From an uncultured Christensenellaceae bacterium (GTDB lineage: Bacteria; Bacillota; Clostridia; Christensenellales; Borkfalkiaceae): DNA of 24,658 nucleotides. The DNA is taken from NCBI GenBank assembly GCA_910587625.1, contig CAJUMW010000022.1:1-24658 (forward strand), given 5' to 3'. This document shows positions 1 through 8,433 of this stretch, piece after piece. The notes beneath the pieces were generated by a model, which saw nothing but the letters and a program-made list of their open reading frames with translations, had not been told where the DNA came from and made no database searches. The position numbers and the translations under genes were made by a program. The number at the start of each line of letters is the position of its first letter. The first letter of the stretch is position 1.

Positions 1-405
1 AGGGGGCTCACAACAAAGATTCATTTGGCTTCCGCGTCTGCCGAATTTGCGTTAGCGTTTCATCTTTCTCCGGGAAATAATCATGATGCTCCAGAAGGGC
101 GAGTTTTGATCGGGAATATAGTTTCGCACGATAAACATCCGCTTCTTATGGACCGCGCTTACGAGGATGAAGCAACGCGGCAAGCTGCATTGGACAGTGG
201 GTTTATTCCTGTTGTTCCGCCAAAGAAAAACCGCAAATCTCCATGGAAATATGATAAAGAACTGTACAAACGCAGAAATGAAATTGAAAGATATTTTCTC
301 CGCTTGAAGCGTTTTCGCAAGGTGTTTACCCGCTATGATAAACTTGATATTATCTTTCTTGCGATTATTTCTTTTGCCATGATTTTAGATGCTATTTTAA
401 TGTGA
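1..405 (+). CDS. IS5-family transposase, C-terminal part (5' end cut by window)
   Basis: The frame is open from base 1, so the gene begins left of the window; the first possible internal start (TTG at 25) is not the real one. The visible 134 codons begin with RGLTTKIHL, typical of the DDE transposases of IS5-type elements. Later come a DRAYE block (the second catalytic Asp region) and the YDKELYKRRNEIERYFLRLK block, which carries the catalytic Glu and the conserved K/R helix. The family catalyses cut-and-paste transposition by binding terminal inverted repeats. The first catalytic Asp would lie upstream and cannot be checked. The stop is TGA at 403-405, a few bases from the presumed IS end. 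It is the only ICE-region gene on the plus strand, facing topB tail to tail. Confidence 0.9.
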   Translation, partial: RGLTTKIHLASASAEFALAFHLSPGNNHDAPEGRVLIGNIVSHDKHPLLMDRAYEDEATRQAALDSGFIPVVPPKKNRKSPWKYDKELYKRRNEIERYFLRLKRFRKVFTRYDKLDIIFLAIISFAMILDAILM

Positions 406-415
406 ACAGGCTCTA
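1..415 (+). mobile_element. Right end of an IS5-family insertion sequence
   Basis: The transposase fragment is followed at about 401-415 by a sequence that reads on the minus strand as GAGCCTGTTCACATT. GAGCCTGTTCA is a familiar terminal inverted repeat type for IS5-group elements. The IS ends about 5 bp from the topB stop at 421. The left end and any target duplication lie outside the window, so the exact boundary is inferred. Confidence 0.7.
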
Positions 416-420
416 GCACT

Positions 421-2523
421 TTATTTTTTGGGTTTGTTGTCAAATTCCATTGCAAAGCCGACACGCGGCTCTCCGTTCTTGTCGGTGCGGTCTTTGAACG
501 AAATCGTCGCGTCGTAGGTTTTGCCTGTTTTCTCCGACTTAAAGCCGCTTATTTTGGCTTTGCCGCGCGTCAAAAGCGTTTTCATAATGCTTTCGGTCAG
601 CTTTTTCCCCTTGCTTGTGAAGAAAAAATCGTCCTCGTAAATGCGGAAAAAACACGTTTTCGGCGAGTTTTCACAGTAGAAAACCGACTTTCCGTCCTTT
701 GTGAACTTGAAAACGTTCCCGCTGCATTTCGGGCATTTCCCAAGCGGCTCACGAGGCGGCGCAAGGGAAGTGTGTTTCCTGCTGTTTTCAAGTGCTATAA
801 TGGAACTGATTTTAGCGGTAATACCGTTCACAACCTCATTTGCAGAAATCGTTCCGTTTTCGACCGCCGTTAATTGCAACTCCATAGCGGCGGTCATTTC
901 CACGCTTTTGACCTCATCGGGGAGCAAGGAAATAACCTTTTTGCCCTTGTCGGTGGAGATAAGCTGCTTTCCCTTGCGTTCCACATAGCCGACCTTGATA
1001 ATTCGCTCAATTATCGCGGCTCTTGTCGCGGGAGTACCCAAGCCGCGCTCGGAAACGTATTCGGACAACTCCTTATCTTCAATTCTGCGGTCAATGTTCT
1101 CCATAGCTTTTAGGAGCGTACTTTCCGTAAAGCGCTTCGGCGGCTGTGTTTCACATTCGGCTATTTTAATATTCCTCGCCGTAAAGGTATCGCCCTCGGA
1201 GAGCAAAATGTTCCGCGCGTTGTCAGCGCTGTCAATGTAGAATTTCTTCCAACCGAGATTTGTCGGCTGTCTGTTTTTCAGCTTGAATTTTTCTCCCGAC
1301 ACCTCAAAGATATATTCCGTTTCCGAATACTCATACTGCGGCGAAAGCGCGGCGAGAAAGCGCGTTATAACCATTTCCAAAATCGCCTTTTCATCTTTTG
1401 AGAGTTCCGCGTTCGCCGCGCCGCTGATATATTCCGTCGGAATAATCGCGTGGTGGTCGGATACCTTATCGTTGTTGATGATACGGCTGTCGATGTTGAG
1501 TTCCGAGGGCATAAGCTCGTTTATATCCTCGTCAAGTATCGCAAGCTGCGCTACGCGTTCCGTTAAAATCGAAGCCATATCCTCCGTCAAGTAATTGCTG
1601 TCGGTGCGCGGGTAAGTAAGCAGCTTTTTCTCATAAAGCGACTGCATAACGATAAGCGTTGTAGCCGCCGAAAAACCCAACTTGTCATTCGCTTCAGCTT
1701 GCAGAGAGGTGAGCGAGAACAGCAGCGGGCGGTTTTCCTTTTTCCGATTTGACTTTACGGATGTCACCTTGCAAGGCTGATTTTCGCACTTATTTTTTAC
1801 ATTTTCCGCTTCGGCATAAGTGGTAAAATAATCGCCGCTATCATTGAACCATTCCGCCCCATTAGCGAGTTTTAACTTAAAATACGGCTTTTTCGTGAAA
1901 TGCTCAATTTCGTTGTCGCGACTTGCTATCATATTCACAACTGCGGTCTGGACGCGACCGATTGAGCATATCGCGCCGAGGTGCTTCGTGTAGAGCCTTG
2001 TTAAATTCATACCCCACAGCCAATCAATTTTGGCGCGGGTGATACCCGCCGCATACATCTTGTCATAATCTGCGGCGGGACGTAAATTCGCAAAGCCGTT
2101 TCGTATACTCTCGGCGGTCAATGACGAAATCCACAGCCGCTTTACGGGCTTTGTGCAGCCGATACAATCGTAGATGTATCGGAAAATACACTCACCCTCG
2201 CGACCCGCGTCCGTAGCACAGATTATTTCCGTGACCTCCTTGCCGTTCATAAGACTTGTGAGCCGTTCAAGAACATCAGCCACGTCCTCAATCGGCAAAA
2301 ACTCAAAATCGGGAATAATCGGCAAGTCCGACAAATCCCACTTGTTGTAGCGTTCGTCATACTCCTGCGGTTCTTTCAGCCGAACCAAATGACCTCGCGC
2401 GGACGTTACTATGTAGCCGTTGCCGCACAGAATACCGTCAGACTGTTTGTCCGCGCCGATTACCGCCGCAATATCCCTCGCCACCGAAGGCTTCTCGGCA
2501 ACCACCAAAACCGAATTATTCAT
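421..2523 (-). CDS. topB: DNA topoisomerase III (type IA), ICE-encoded
   Basis: This 700-residue type IA topoisomerase cuts one strand through a 5'-phosphotyrosine and passes another; ICE copies are thought to help resolve DNA during transfer or replication. The N-terminal Toprim domain has AEKPSVA (E9) and TDAGREGE (D105, E109, E111). SIGRVQTAVV at about 187-196 and the active-site block LLTYPRTDSNYL (Y304) follow. A C-terminal zinc-finger-like segment begins CPKCSGNVF near residue 604. Length fits the TopB family. The ATG at 2523 overlaps the end of the upstream DUF4315-like gene by 8 bp, implying translational coupling. It is the last minus-strand gene before the IS insertion, so anything normally downstream in this operon is separated from it by the IS. 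Confidence 0.95.
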   Translation of the reverse strand: MNNSVLVVAEKPSVARDIAAVIGADKQSDGILCGNGYIVTSARGHLVRLKEPQEYDERYNKWDLSDLPIIPDFEFLPIEDVADVLERLTSLMNGKEVTEIICATDAGREGECIFRYIYDCIGCTKPVKRLWISSLTAESIRNGFANLRPAADYDKMYAAGITRAKIDWLWGMNLTRLYTKHLGAICSIGRVQTAVVNMIASRDNEIEHFTKKPYFKLKLANGAEWFNDSGDYFTTYAEAENVKNKCENQPCKVTSVKSNRKKENRPLLFSLTSLQAEANDKLGFSAATTLIVMQSLYEKKLLTYPRTDSNYLTEDMASILTERVAQLAILDEDINELMPSELNIDSRIINNDKVSDHHAIIPTEYISGAANAELSKDEKAILEMVITRFLAALSPQYEYSETEYIFEVSGEKFKLKNRQPTNLGWKKFYIDSADNARNILLSEGDTFTARNIKIAECETQPPKRFTESTLLKAMENIDRRIEDKELSEYVSERGLGTPATRAAIIERIIKVGYVERKGKQLISTDKGKKVISLLPDEVKSVEMTAAMELQLTAVENGTISANEVVNGITAKISSIIALENSRKHTSLAPPREPLGKCPKCSGNVFKFTKDGKSVFYCENSPKTCFFRIYEDDFFFTSKGKKLTESIMKTLLTRGKAKISGFKSEKTGKTYDATISFKDRTDKNGEPRVGFAMEFDNKPKK

Positions 2524-2902
2524 TGTCTAAATCCTCCTTATCATCAGCAACGCTGTTTTCAGCGTCTATATTCTCGGTACTACATATAGCACCGTTGTCT
2601 TTTGTTTCGGGTTCTTTTTCCGACTTGTCGGGCGGCTTTTCGGGAACGGAACGGTCAAACAAACCCGCTTCAATCGCCGCCGCTACCTCGGAAATGTTAA
2701 TACCCTTTTTGTGGAGGGCTTTTGCAAGCATATCCGCTTCGAGAGCCGAGATTTGTTTCCCGTAGCCCTCAATCGCCTTATTCGCCGCGTCAATATTCTT
2801 CTGCGTGTTTGCAAGCGTTACGTTGTATCCCTCAATAGTCGCCTGTTTCTTTGCGATTTTCTCCCGCAAAGCCGCTATTCGTTCATCAGGACTTTTTGCC
2901 AC
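2516..2902 (-). CDS. DUF4315-like coiled-coil protein of conjugative elements
   Basis: A 128-residue protein with a GTG start at 2902, preceded by an AGGGAGG ribosome site. Residues about 6-60 form a charged coiled coil with many Lys, Ala and Glu residues. A short conserved-looking block, KKGINISEVAAAIEAGLF, follows, then an acidic disordered tail. This coiled coil plus LxxxGI(N/T) block is the layout of the DUF4315 proteins found beside CD1108-type proteins and topB in clostridial ICEs. Its function is unknown; a role as a mating-channel accessory is inference from position. It overlaps topB by 8 bp. One copy of the 13-bp CTACATATAGCAC element lies inside its C-terminal coding sequence. Confidence 0.65.
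   Translation of the reverse strand: MAKSPDERIAALREKIAKKQATIEGYNVTLANTQKNIDAANKAIEGYGKQISALEADMLAKALHKKGINISEVAAAIEAGLFDRSVPEKPPDKSEKEPETKDNGAICSTENIDAENSVADDKEDLDNE
2575..2594. repeat. Dispersed palindrome, copy 1
   Basis: CGGTACTACATATAGCACCG contains the 13-bp core CTACATATAGCAC (2580-2592), identical in all three copies. Arms are near-perfect inverted repeats around CATA. This copy is inside the DUF4315-like coding sequence. Confidence 0.65.
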
Positions 2903-2903
2903 C

Positions 2904-3188
2904 TTACAACCTCCCTTGCTTTTTCTTTTCGCGTATCTTGTGAACGGAATACGCGCCTATAACGCCGAGCAAAATTCCCGCGTCAATCAAGCTGATGTGA
3001 AATTCGGGCGGCTTATACTCCTCTGTTTCGGCAGACTCCGATGTGGTTGTCGGCGCGGTCGGCTTGTCAATGAAATTCGCCTTGACCGTGAAAAACAGGA
3101 GCGTAAGCAATGCCGTAAGCGCGATACAGATGTAAATGCGCTGTTTAAGGCTCTTGCCGTTCCAATAGGCTTTTAGTTTTTTTATCAT
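2904..3188 (-). CDS. Small two-helix membrane protein in the transfer operon
   Basis: A 94-residue protein whose ATG (3188) overlaps the stop of the preceding frame in an ATGA junction and has a GGGAGG ribosome site 8 bp upstream. It has a basic N-terminus, one membrane helix at about residues 18-38, a Thr/Ser/Glu-rich linker, a second hydrophobic segment at about 68-84 and a basic tail (HKIREKKKQGR). DUF4366-type proteins usually occupy this position beside DUF4315 in related ICEs. This protein is much shorter and I cannot confirm membership. Both termini carry positive charge, which suggests both face the cytoplasm. Function unknown; probably a mating-channel accessory. Confidence 0.6.
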   Translation of the reverse strand: MIKKLKAYWNGKSLKQRIYICIALTALLTLLFFTVKANFIDKPTAPTTTSESAETEEYKPPEFHISLIDAGILLGVIGAYSVHKIREKKKQGRL

Positions 3189-3790
3189 TCGTTGTCCTCC
3201 CAGTATTCGAGCAGCCCTTGAATAATCGCTTTTGACGCTTCATATCGGGTTTTCTCGTTGTCGGTAAAGTTGTAGATTTCGGGATAATCCTTGCCGTAGT
3301 AGTCCTTGACCGTATACAGCTTAACCGTGAGCTTTGTATGATTTACGGGGCAATACGGATGACCGCCGCAATAGTGATGTATCTTGCCCTCGCTGTCTGT
3401 ATAAGATGAACAGCGGCAGCCCGATATGGTTTTTCTTTTGCAATTCTGTCCCGGACAAGCGTGGGGAGAGGTTTCGACTGCCGTCTTTATAACAAAGGTA
3501 TCGCCCCAGCGGCAGGAGTTTTCGTTGACGGATTTCATAAATTCCTCAAAATCCTCTTTCTTAAAGTCGAAATCATAAATCTCATCGTCCGCTGCTCCGT
3601 CAGCCTGTTGCTTTTCCCTCGTCATAAGGACGAACAGCAGCGACATATAGTCCGCGTAATCGTCCGTTCCGAATTGCTCTATGAGTGCGTTTATCGTTGC
3701 GTCAGCTCCCGCCGCGGGATAAAAGGTACGCGTGTTTTTTTGTCGCGATACTCGATTATCTTTCGCGGGGCGGCTGTGTCGCTTGAACAA
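3185..3790 (-). CDS. CD1108-type conjugation protein, C-terminal portion (frameshifted)
   Basis: This frame carries the C-terminal half of the gene whose N-terminal half ends at 3691. From about 3734 it reads TRTFYPAAGADATINALIEQ onward. It contains a Cys/His-rich stretch (HACPGQNC, SGCRC, HHYCGGHPYCPVNH) and ends in a segment like the C-termini of CD1108-type mobile-element proteins (LTVKLYTVKDYY and a final acidic helix). The only start near the 5' end is a TTG at 3790 with no ribosome site, so independent initiation looks unlikely. The coding sequence probably continues from the upstream frame through the A7 run at 3735-3741. The Cys/His cluster may bind a metal or form disulfides outside the cell; this is inference. 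Confidence 0.6.
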   Translation of the reverse strand: MFKRHSRPAKDNRVSRQKNTRTFYPAAGADATINALIEQFGTDDYADYMSLLFVLMTREKQQADGAADDEIYDFDFKKEDFEEFMKSVNENSCRWGDTFVIKTAVETSPHACPGQNCKRKTISGCRCSSYTDSEGKIHHYCGGHPYCPVNHTKLTVKLYTVKDYYGKDYPEIYNFTDNEKTRYEASKAIIQGLLEYWEDNE

Positions 3791-5322
3791 AAAGACGAAA
3801 CCTCGCTTTGTAATGCGTCCTTTGCCTGCGTTTCCATAACGTCTTTGGCTTGTTCCACGAACTCCTTATATCCCTCGTAGATTTCTTCGGGGGTCTGGTT
3901 TTTATCGTCATCAACAAGCCAAGCGCCGCCGCCCGCGACCGAGCCGCCCGCGCCGCTTACGAGAGAGCCGAACATCAGCGCTATCAGGACGATTAGAACA
4001 ATTGCGGCGATAACGATTAAACTCCAAGGCATTGTTTCCGCGATAAGAGCCGCGACCTTTGCGACCGCACTCGCAATAGCCTTAGCCGCCGCCTGTGCCG
4101 CCTTAAATGCCGCCTGTGCCGTTTTCTTCGCGACATTAACAGCGGCTTTTCCCACCGCTTTCGCGCCCTTTTTTACCGCTTGCTTCGCCATATAATTGAC
4201 CTGTGTTTTCAGCTTGTTGCGGATAACGCGTTTTCGGATTGAGCGCCTTAACTCCGCCGATGTGGTCTTGTGCAGCTTATGGTAAACGCGCTTCGTTATT
4301 TTAGAGCCTTGCTTTACGGTTTTAACTCCTGTTCTCACGGCGGTTTTTACCGCGCGTGTGCCGTTTTCCGAAATCTGCATACCGAGTTTTACGGATTTAA
4401 CTCCGTCGTCGCCGGATTTGTCCGCTTGCTTGTAGAACTCGCCTTTAATGACGCTCAAAGGCTTTTTCGCAAGATTAACGGCTTTTCCCGCTCCCGCAGC
4501 AGCTTTCGGGATATGCGGCTTTCCTCCCGCCGACATACCGCCGCCCATTGCCATACCGATTATTTCCGCTTCGTTGCGGCTGATTTTCCTCGGCTTCGCG
4601 TTTTGTAATTTCGGGGATACTTGACGGTAAATCGTCCGAGATTTTTTCTTGGTAATTTCCCCCGTATTCACAACGCCGTTTTCAAGCACCTTATAGTTCT
4701 TCCGAGGAGCGAATTTCAGCCGTTTGTTCTTGAATTTTTTCCTGCGCCGTTCCATTGCTTCGGGGGAGAGCAAACGTTTCTTGTCAATCGCCGATTTGTC
4801 GAGTTTTCCGACCGTTCGGGACTGCTCTTGAAGCATACCGCCGCTTGGCTTTGCGTGTGCGCTTTTGCCCGATACCTCGTGATGAACCTCCGACATCGTT
4901 TCCGCGCGGCGGGGAGTTTGCCTTGAAAAATGCTCCGCTTTTTGCTGTGCCTTTGTTGGAACACCATTCGCTGTTTTCTCTGTTTCGGATGTGGAATTGC
5001 TCACATTTGCAGACTTAACATCGGTGTTTCCTCTATGCGCCTGTTGCTTCGAGAAATGCTCCGCTTTATGTTGTGCCTCTGTGGGAACACCGTTCGCCGC
5101 CTGTTGCTTTGAAAAGTGCGCGGCTTTTCGCTGTCCCGCCGTGGGAGAACCTCGTGTCGTATTTGCTTTGGCGGTATCTCCGACCGTTCGCTCCCGACGC
5201 TTTTCAAGCGCACCGCCTCGCTTTTTGTCAAGCGAGGTTTTCTTCTCGATTTCGTGAGAAATCTGCGCCTTATCGTTGACGGTATGCGTTTTCGCGCCGC
5301 CGTTATCCATAATAACCTTCAA
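3691..5322 (-). CDS. CD1108-type ICE membrane protein, N-terminal portion
   Basis: A 543-codon frame starting at TTG 5322 (AAAGGAG about 10 bp upstream); an ATG at 5310 behind GAAGG is the alternative. It has a basic, low-complexity N-terminus with three copies of a 17-residue repeat (GVPTxAQxKAEHFSKQQ type) at residues 58-74, 78-94 and 120-135. A long Lys/Ala-rich amphipathic region follows at about 330-430. A strong membrane helix lies at about 433-455, then a Gly-rich hinge and an extracytoplasmic stretch. Basic cytoplasmic region, Ala/Lys repeats, one helix and an outer domain is the layout of CD1108-family conjugation proteins. The native frame appears to end at K529. The last residues (TRVPFIPRREL) come from reading past a -1 shift point, because the family-like sequence continues in the other frame. 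Confidence 0.7.
   Translation of the reverse strand: MKVIMDNGGAKTHTVNDKAQISHEIEKKTSLDKKRGGALEKRRERTVGDTAKANTTRGSPTAGQRKAAHFSKQQAANGVPTEAQHKAEHFSKQQAHRGNTDVKSANVSNSTSETEKTANGVPTKAQQKAEHFSRQTPRRAETMSEVHHEVSGKSAHAKPSGGMLQEQSRTVGKLDKSAIDKKRLLSPEAMERRRKKFKNKRLKFAPRKNYKVLENGVVNTGEITKKKSRTIYRQVSPKLQNAKPRKISRNEAEIIGMAMGGGMSAGGKPHIPKAAAGAGKAVNLAKKPLSVIKGEFYKQADKSGDDGVKSVKLGMQISENGTRAVKTAVRTGVKTVKQGSKITKRVYHKLHKTTSAELRRSIRKRVIRNKLKTQVNYMAKQAVKKGAKAVGKAAVNVAKKTAQAAFKAAQAAAKAIASAVAKVAALIAETMPWSLIVIAAIVLIVLIALMFGSLVSGAGGSVAGGGAWLVDDDKNQTPEEIYEGYKEFVEQAKDVMETQAKDALQSEVSSFCSSDTAAPRKIIEYRDKKTRVPFIPRRELTQR
3735..3741 (-). other. A7 homopolymer at the frameshift between the two CD1108-type halves
   Basis: On the minus strand the sequence is GAC AAA AAA ACA CGC. 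Re-reading one A (a -1 shift), or adding one A, joins the upstream frame to the downstream one and gives R-D-K-K-N-T-R-T-F-Y. The run could be a slip site for ribosome or RNA polymerase, a real mutation, or a base-call error. Confidence 0.75.
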
Positions 5323-5329
5323 GGCTCAT

Positions 5330-6037
5330 TCACTCCTTTCCCCATTGTTCAGCCATAGCCCTTGCCACTCCCATAAAGGTTTTTGACCGCTTTTTTGCGC
5401 GTTCCGCTTGATTTTTGCCGCCGACTGTCATACACCAGTCCACATACTTTGTTTTCCCGTGGATATTCGTATATGACCGTATAGGCTTTGGGCGCGGAAG
5501 ATTGTTTGTAGGCTTCAGCTTCGGCAAGCCCTTTAACCACAGGCAAGTACGCTTTGTAACGTAGTTTTCCTTATCGTCAACGCTTTCCGCGAAATAATAA
5601 GGCTCGATAATCTGTGTAGGCGGCTTATAATGCTTACTCATATACCCGACAGGATTTTCAATAGCGATTTTCTCACAATCCGCGTTTGCAAAACGGAGAA
5701 AAAAATCCGCCGCCTGTTTGCGTAGCTTTTCGCGCTCCGCTATTTTTTCGGGAGTGTTGCATTTCGGAGAGAAATGCCGCGTTCCCGCTATCGTGAGGTA
5801 GGTGCAGGGCGGGAACGCGATTATCATATCCCATTTTCCGCTTATTTCGTGCGCCTGTCCGTCCATTGTCGTAAACACGCAATCGCCATTGATAAGCGGA
5901 AGTACGTCCGCTTGTATATGCCATTCGGGGTGATTTCCCGAACACGAAAAAAGGTCACAGCTAAACGCTTCGTGACCCAATTTTCGTAATTCGATTGTTA
6001 CCCGCTGACTTTCCTCACAGGCAAGTAATATCCGCAT
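5330..6037 (-). CDS. DNA cytosine-methyltransferase-like protein
   Basis: A 235-residue protein starting at ATG 6037, behind GGTGAG, next to the VirB4 stop. The N-terminus MRILLACEESQRVT resembles an AdoMet-binding Rossmann start. FPPCTYLT at about 80 resembles motif IV (catalytic PPC Cys) of C5-cytosine methyltransferases. IENPVG at about 130 resembles motif VI (ENV/ENP). At about 235 residues it is shorter than usual for the family, with no obvious room for a full target-recognition domain. Short proteins like this are common in phages and ICEs. It may modify element DNA to evade host restriction, but activity is unproven. It lies between virB4 and the CD1108-type gene, where transfer genes are normally contiguous, so it looks like cargo inserted in the operon. 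Confidence 0.65.
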   Translation of the reverse strand: MRILLACEESQRVTIELRKLGHEAFSCDLFSCSGNHPEWHIQADVLPLINGDCVFTTMDGQAHEISGKWDMIIAFPPCTYLTIAGTRHFSPKCNTPEKIAEREKLRKQAADFFLRFANADCEKIAIENPVGYMSKHYKPPTQIIEPYYFAESVDDKENYVTKRTCLWLKGLPKLKPTNNLPRPKPIRSYTNIHGKTKYVDWCMTVGGKNQAERAKKRSKTFMGVARAMAEQWGKE

Positions 6038-6038
6038 A

Positions 6039-8432
6039 TCACTCACCAAATTTCGTGGTCATCAGCTTATAGAGCTTGGTATCCGTCGGAAAATCGTCCT
6101 TAAAGGGAAGTGAACCGTTAAGTCCGCAATAGATGAGTCCGGATCCCGCGGGCGCGCCCGTCACGAATTTCATCATCGCTTCGGGGATTTTCAGTATTCT
6201 CGCAAGCTGTTCGCGGTCAGACGCGGCTTGATTTAACATCAAGATAAACTCCGAGTTTGAAAGCATTGAACGCGCCGTGTCGGACTTTAACAAATCCTCG
6301 ACATTCTGCGTGATACCCGTCGGTATGCCGCCCCATTTTCTCGCGCGCTTGTACAGTTCAAACAAGAAATTCGCGCTTTCTTCATTTCTGAAAAGCAGAT
6401 AAATCTCGTCAATGTAAATGCGCGTTCTGATACCTCGCTCTCTGTTGCGGACTATCTTATCCCAGAGATTTTCAAGCACAACCATCATTCCAAGCGGCTT
6501 TAGCTGCTTTCCCAAATCCTTAATATCGTAAACCACCACACGGTTATTCACGTCCACGTTTGACGGATAGGAGAATGTTTTCATAGAGCCGTTGACGTAC
6601 AGTTCAAGCGACATATACAGCGGCTTCGCTTCTTCTGACTGCTGTTTGCTCAGGATTTCATAGTAATCCTTGAGCGTGGGCATTTCGGTCGTATTTCCGA
6701 GCAGAAAATCGCGGTACACTTCGTGCAGACAGTTGTCGATTATGGTTTTCTGCTCGGGCGAAATACCCGATTTTCCCATAATCGTCTCAAAAAATGAGAG
6801 GAAGAAGTCATATTTTGATGATACTACATCTTCACCCTTGTTGTATTCCTCAATTGAGATTTCAAGCGGGTTCAGATGTGTGTCGGAACTCTCGGAAATA
6901 TAGAGCAGCTCGCCGCCGAGAGCCTTAACGAGGTTTGTGTACTCGCGTTCGGGGTCAACGATGATAATCTCGTCATTCGTGGAGAGGAAAACGCTCACCA
7001 TTTCGCGCTTTGCCGAGAAAGATTTGCCCGCGCCCGGACAGCCGAGTATAAAGCCGTTTCCGTTGATAAGGCTTGCGCGGTTAAACACGATGAGGTTTCC
7101 CGTGGTCTGATTTAAGCCGTAATACACGCCGCCGTCCTGCGACAATTCTTTTGAATTAAACGGCATAAACACACAGGCGCTTTCCGTTGTGAGCGTTCTG
7201 CGCACCTTTAAACGGCAATTTCCGAGGGGCAAGCAGCTTGCAAGCGCGTCCTCTTGCTGATAGTTGGCGCGGGAAGTGGTGCAGACCTTTGTACGGAATA
7301 CCGCTTCGATTTTCTCCGTATTGTTATCGAGTTCCTCATAGCTTGCAGCCGTAACCATTACGATTAAATTCAGCAGATACATCTTCTGATTTTTCGACTG
7401 CAAATCGTTAAGGAGTTCCTCACCTTCCTCTAATGACTGCTTCAAATCGTCTGAGATAACGTCCGTAAAAATGCCGTTTTGCGCCGCTTTTTTCTCTTTC
7501 TGCATTTTGTTCGAGCGCATAGCCGTAAGCTGTCGTTTTACCACCTTGATAGCTTCGGCGGGTTCAACGGGCGCGATATTTACTGTCACGACTATCGGCA
7601 AAGACGTTTCGCAAAGCTCTTTCAGCAAATCGTCCACCAAAGACGAGGGCAGATGTTTCAGATAGACCATTCTCGCAAACTTATCGTTGTACATAAAATA
7701 GTCTTTCTTAAACTCAAAGTAATCGGGGCAGCACAGCGATTTTTCCGCGCCGCGCATAAATTGACTTGATGTAATCGGGCGTATCTCTTGATTAACGCCG
7801 CGAAAAATATCCGCTATGATACGGATACGCTCATTCGCTTTCAGCTTCTCGATTTGAGAGCCGATTTTCTGAAAATACGTCCGCAAAGCCAGCTCGTTGG
7901 ACGCTAATTTCTGCTGTGCGAGTTCGAGCGTTGCCGCCGTCACCGTCACGGTAAAATATTTCTTGGTTGATATGCCGTTCTGTCCCTGCTGCATTTTGTC
8001 AAGGAGCATTTCGTTGTACTCCTGCCGATATTCGTCAAATCCGTCGTTTGCGGGTTTGAGCAAAATTTTTCCCGCAAATTCCTTGTGATTGATGATGTTA
8101 TTGTGCAGCGTAATCTGAATATCATCTGTGGTGTCAAAGCTGTTCAACAAATCCCCGTAGGCGAGGAAGATACGCTCCTGTTCGGCAGCGTCAGCCGCGT
8201 CATACGTCACGTCCGTAAAGGAATAGGTGACGGAATAGTGATTAGGACTGACCTCAAAAATGTACTTGCCGCAGACGTGTTCATACGGTATGGTATCCTG
8301 CACCGAACGGGCGACCTTTCGCACCTCGTTCTTGCTCTTTACCTTTTTGGGCTTCTTCTGCTTCGCCACGCGCACCTTGTCTATGTCCTTTGCCGTATGC
8401 GGCGCGGCGGGTTTCTTCTTTGTCGTGAGCAT
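6039..8432 (-). CDS. VirB4-like conjugation ATPase
   Basis: A 797-residue type IV secretion ATPase that energises pilus assembly and substrate transfer on the inner face of the membrane. Walker A is GCPGAGKS at about 464-471. Walker B is RIYIDEIYLL at about 671-680. The N-terminal half carries a VirB4-type domain after a basic Lys-rich leader. The start is ATG 8432, just after the PrgI stop (TGA-A-ATG) and behind GAAAGGAG. The frame is open up to 8741, but that extension overlaps the PrgI gene and is not protein-like. The C-terminus overlaps the ribosome site of the methyltransferase-like gene. It resembles the VirB4/TrbE proteins of Tn1549-type and related clostridial ICEs. Confidence 0.93.
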   Translation of the reverse strand: MLTTKKKPAAPHTAKDIDKVRVAKQKKPKKVKSKNEVRKVARSVQDTIPYEHVCGKYIFEVSPNHYSVTYSFTDVTYDAADAAEQERIFLAYGDLLNSFDTTDDIQITLHNNIINHKEFAGKILLKPANDGFDEYRQEYNEMLLDKMQQGQNGISTKKYFTVTVTAATLELAQQKLASNELALRTYFQKIGSQIEKLKANERIRIIADIFRGVNQEIRPITSSQFMRGAEKSLCCPDYFEFKKDYFMYNDKFARMVYLKHLPSSLVDDLLKELCETSLPIVVTVNIAPVEPAEAIKVVKRQLTAMRSNKMQKEKKAAQNGIFTDVISDDLKQSLEEGEELLNDLQSKNQKMYLLNLIVMVTAASYEELDNNTEKIEAVFRTKVCTTSRANYQQEDALASCLPLGNCRLKVRRTLTTESACVFMPFNSKELSQDGGVYYGLNQTTGNLIVFNRASLINGNGFILGCPGAGKSFSAKREMVSVFLSTNDEIIIVDPEREYTNLVKALGGELLYISESSDTHLNPLEISIEEYNKGEDVVSSKYDFFLSFFETIMGKSGISPEQKTIIDNCLHEVYRDFLLGNTTEMPTLKDYYEILSKQQSEEAKPLYMSLELYVNGSMKTFSYPSNVDVNNRVVVYDIKDLGKQLKPLGMMVVLENLWDKIVRNRERGIRTRIYIDEIYLLFRNEESANFLFELYKRARKWGGIPTGITQNVEDLLKSDTARSMLSNSEFILMLNQAASDREQLARILKIPEAMMKFVTGAPAGSGLIYCGLNGSLPFKDDFPTDTKLYKLMTTKFGE

Positions 8433-8433
8433 T

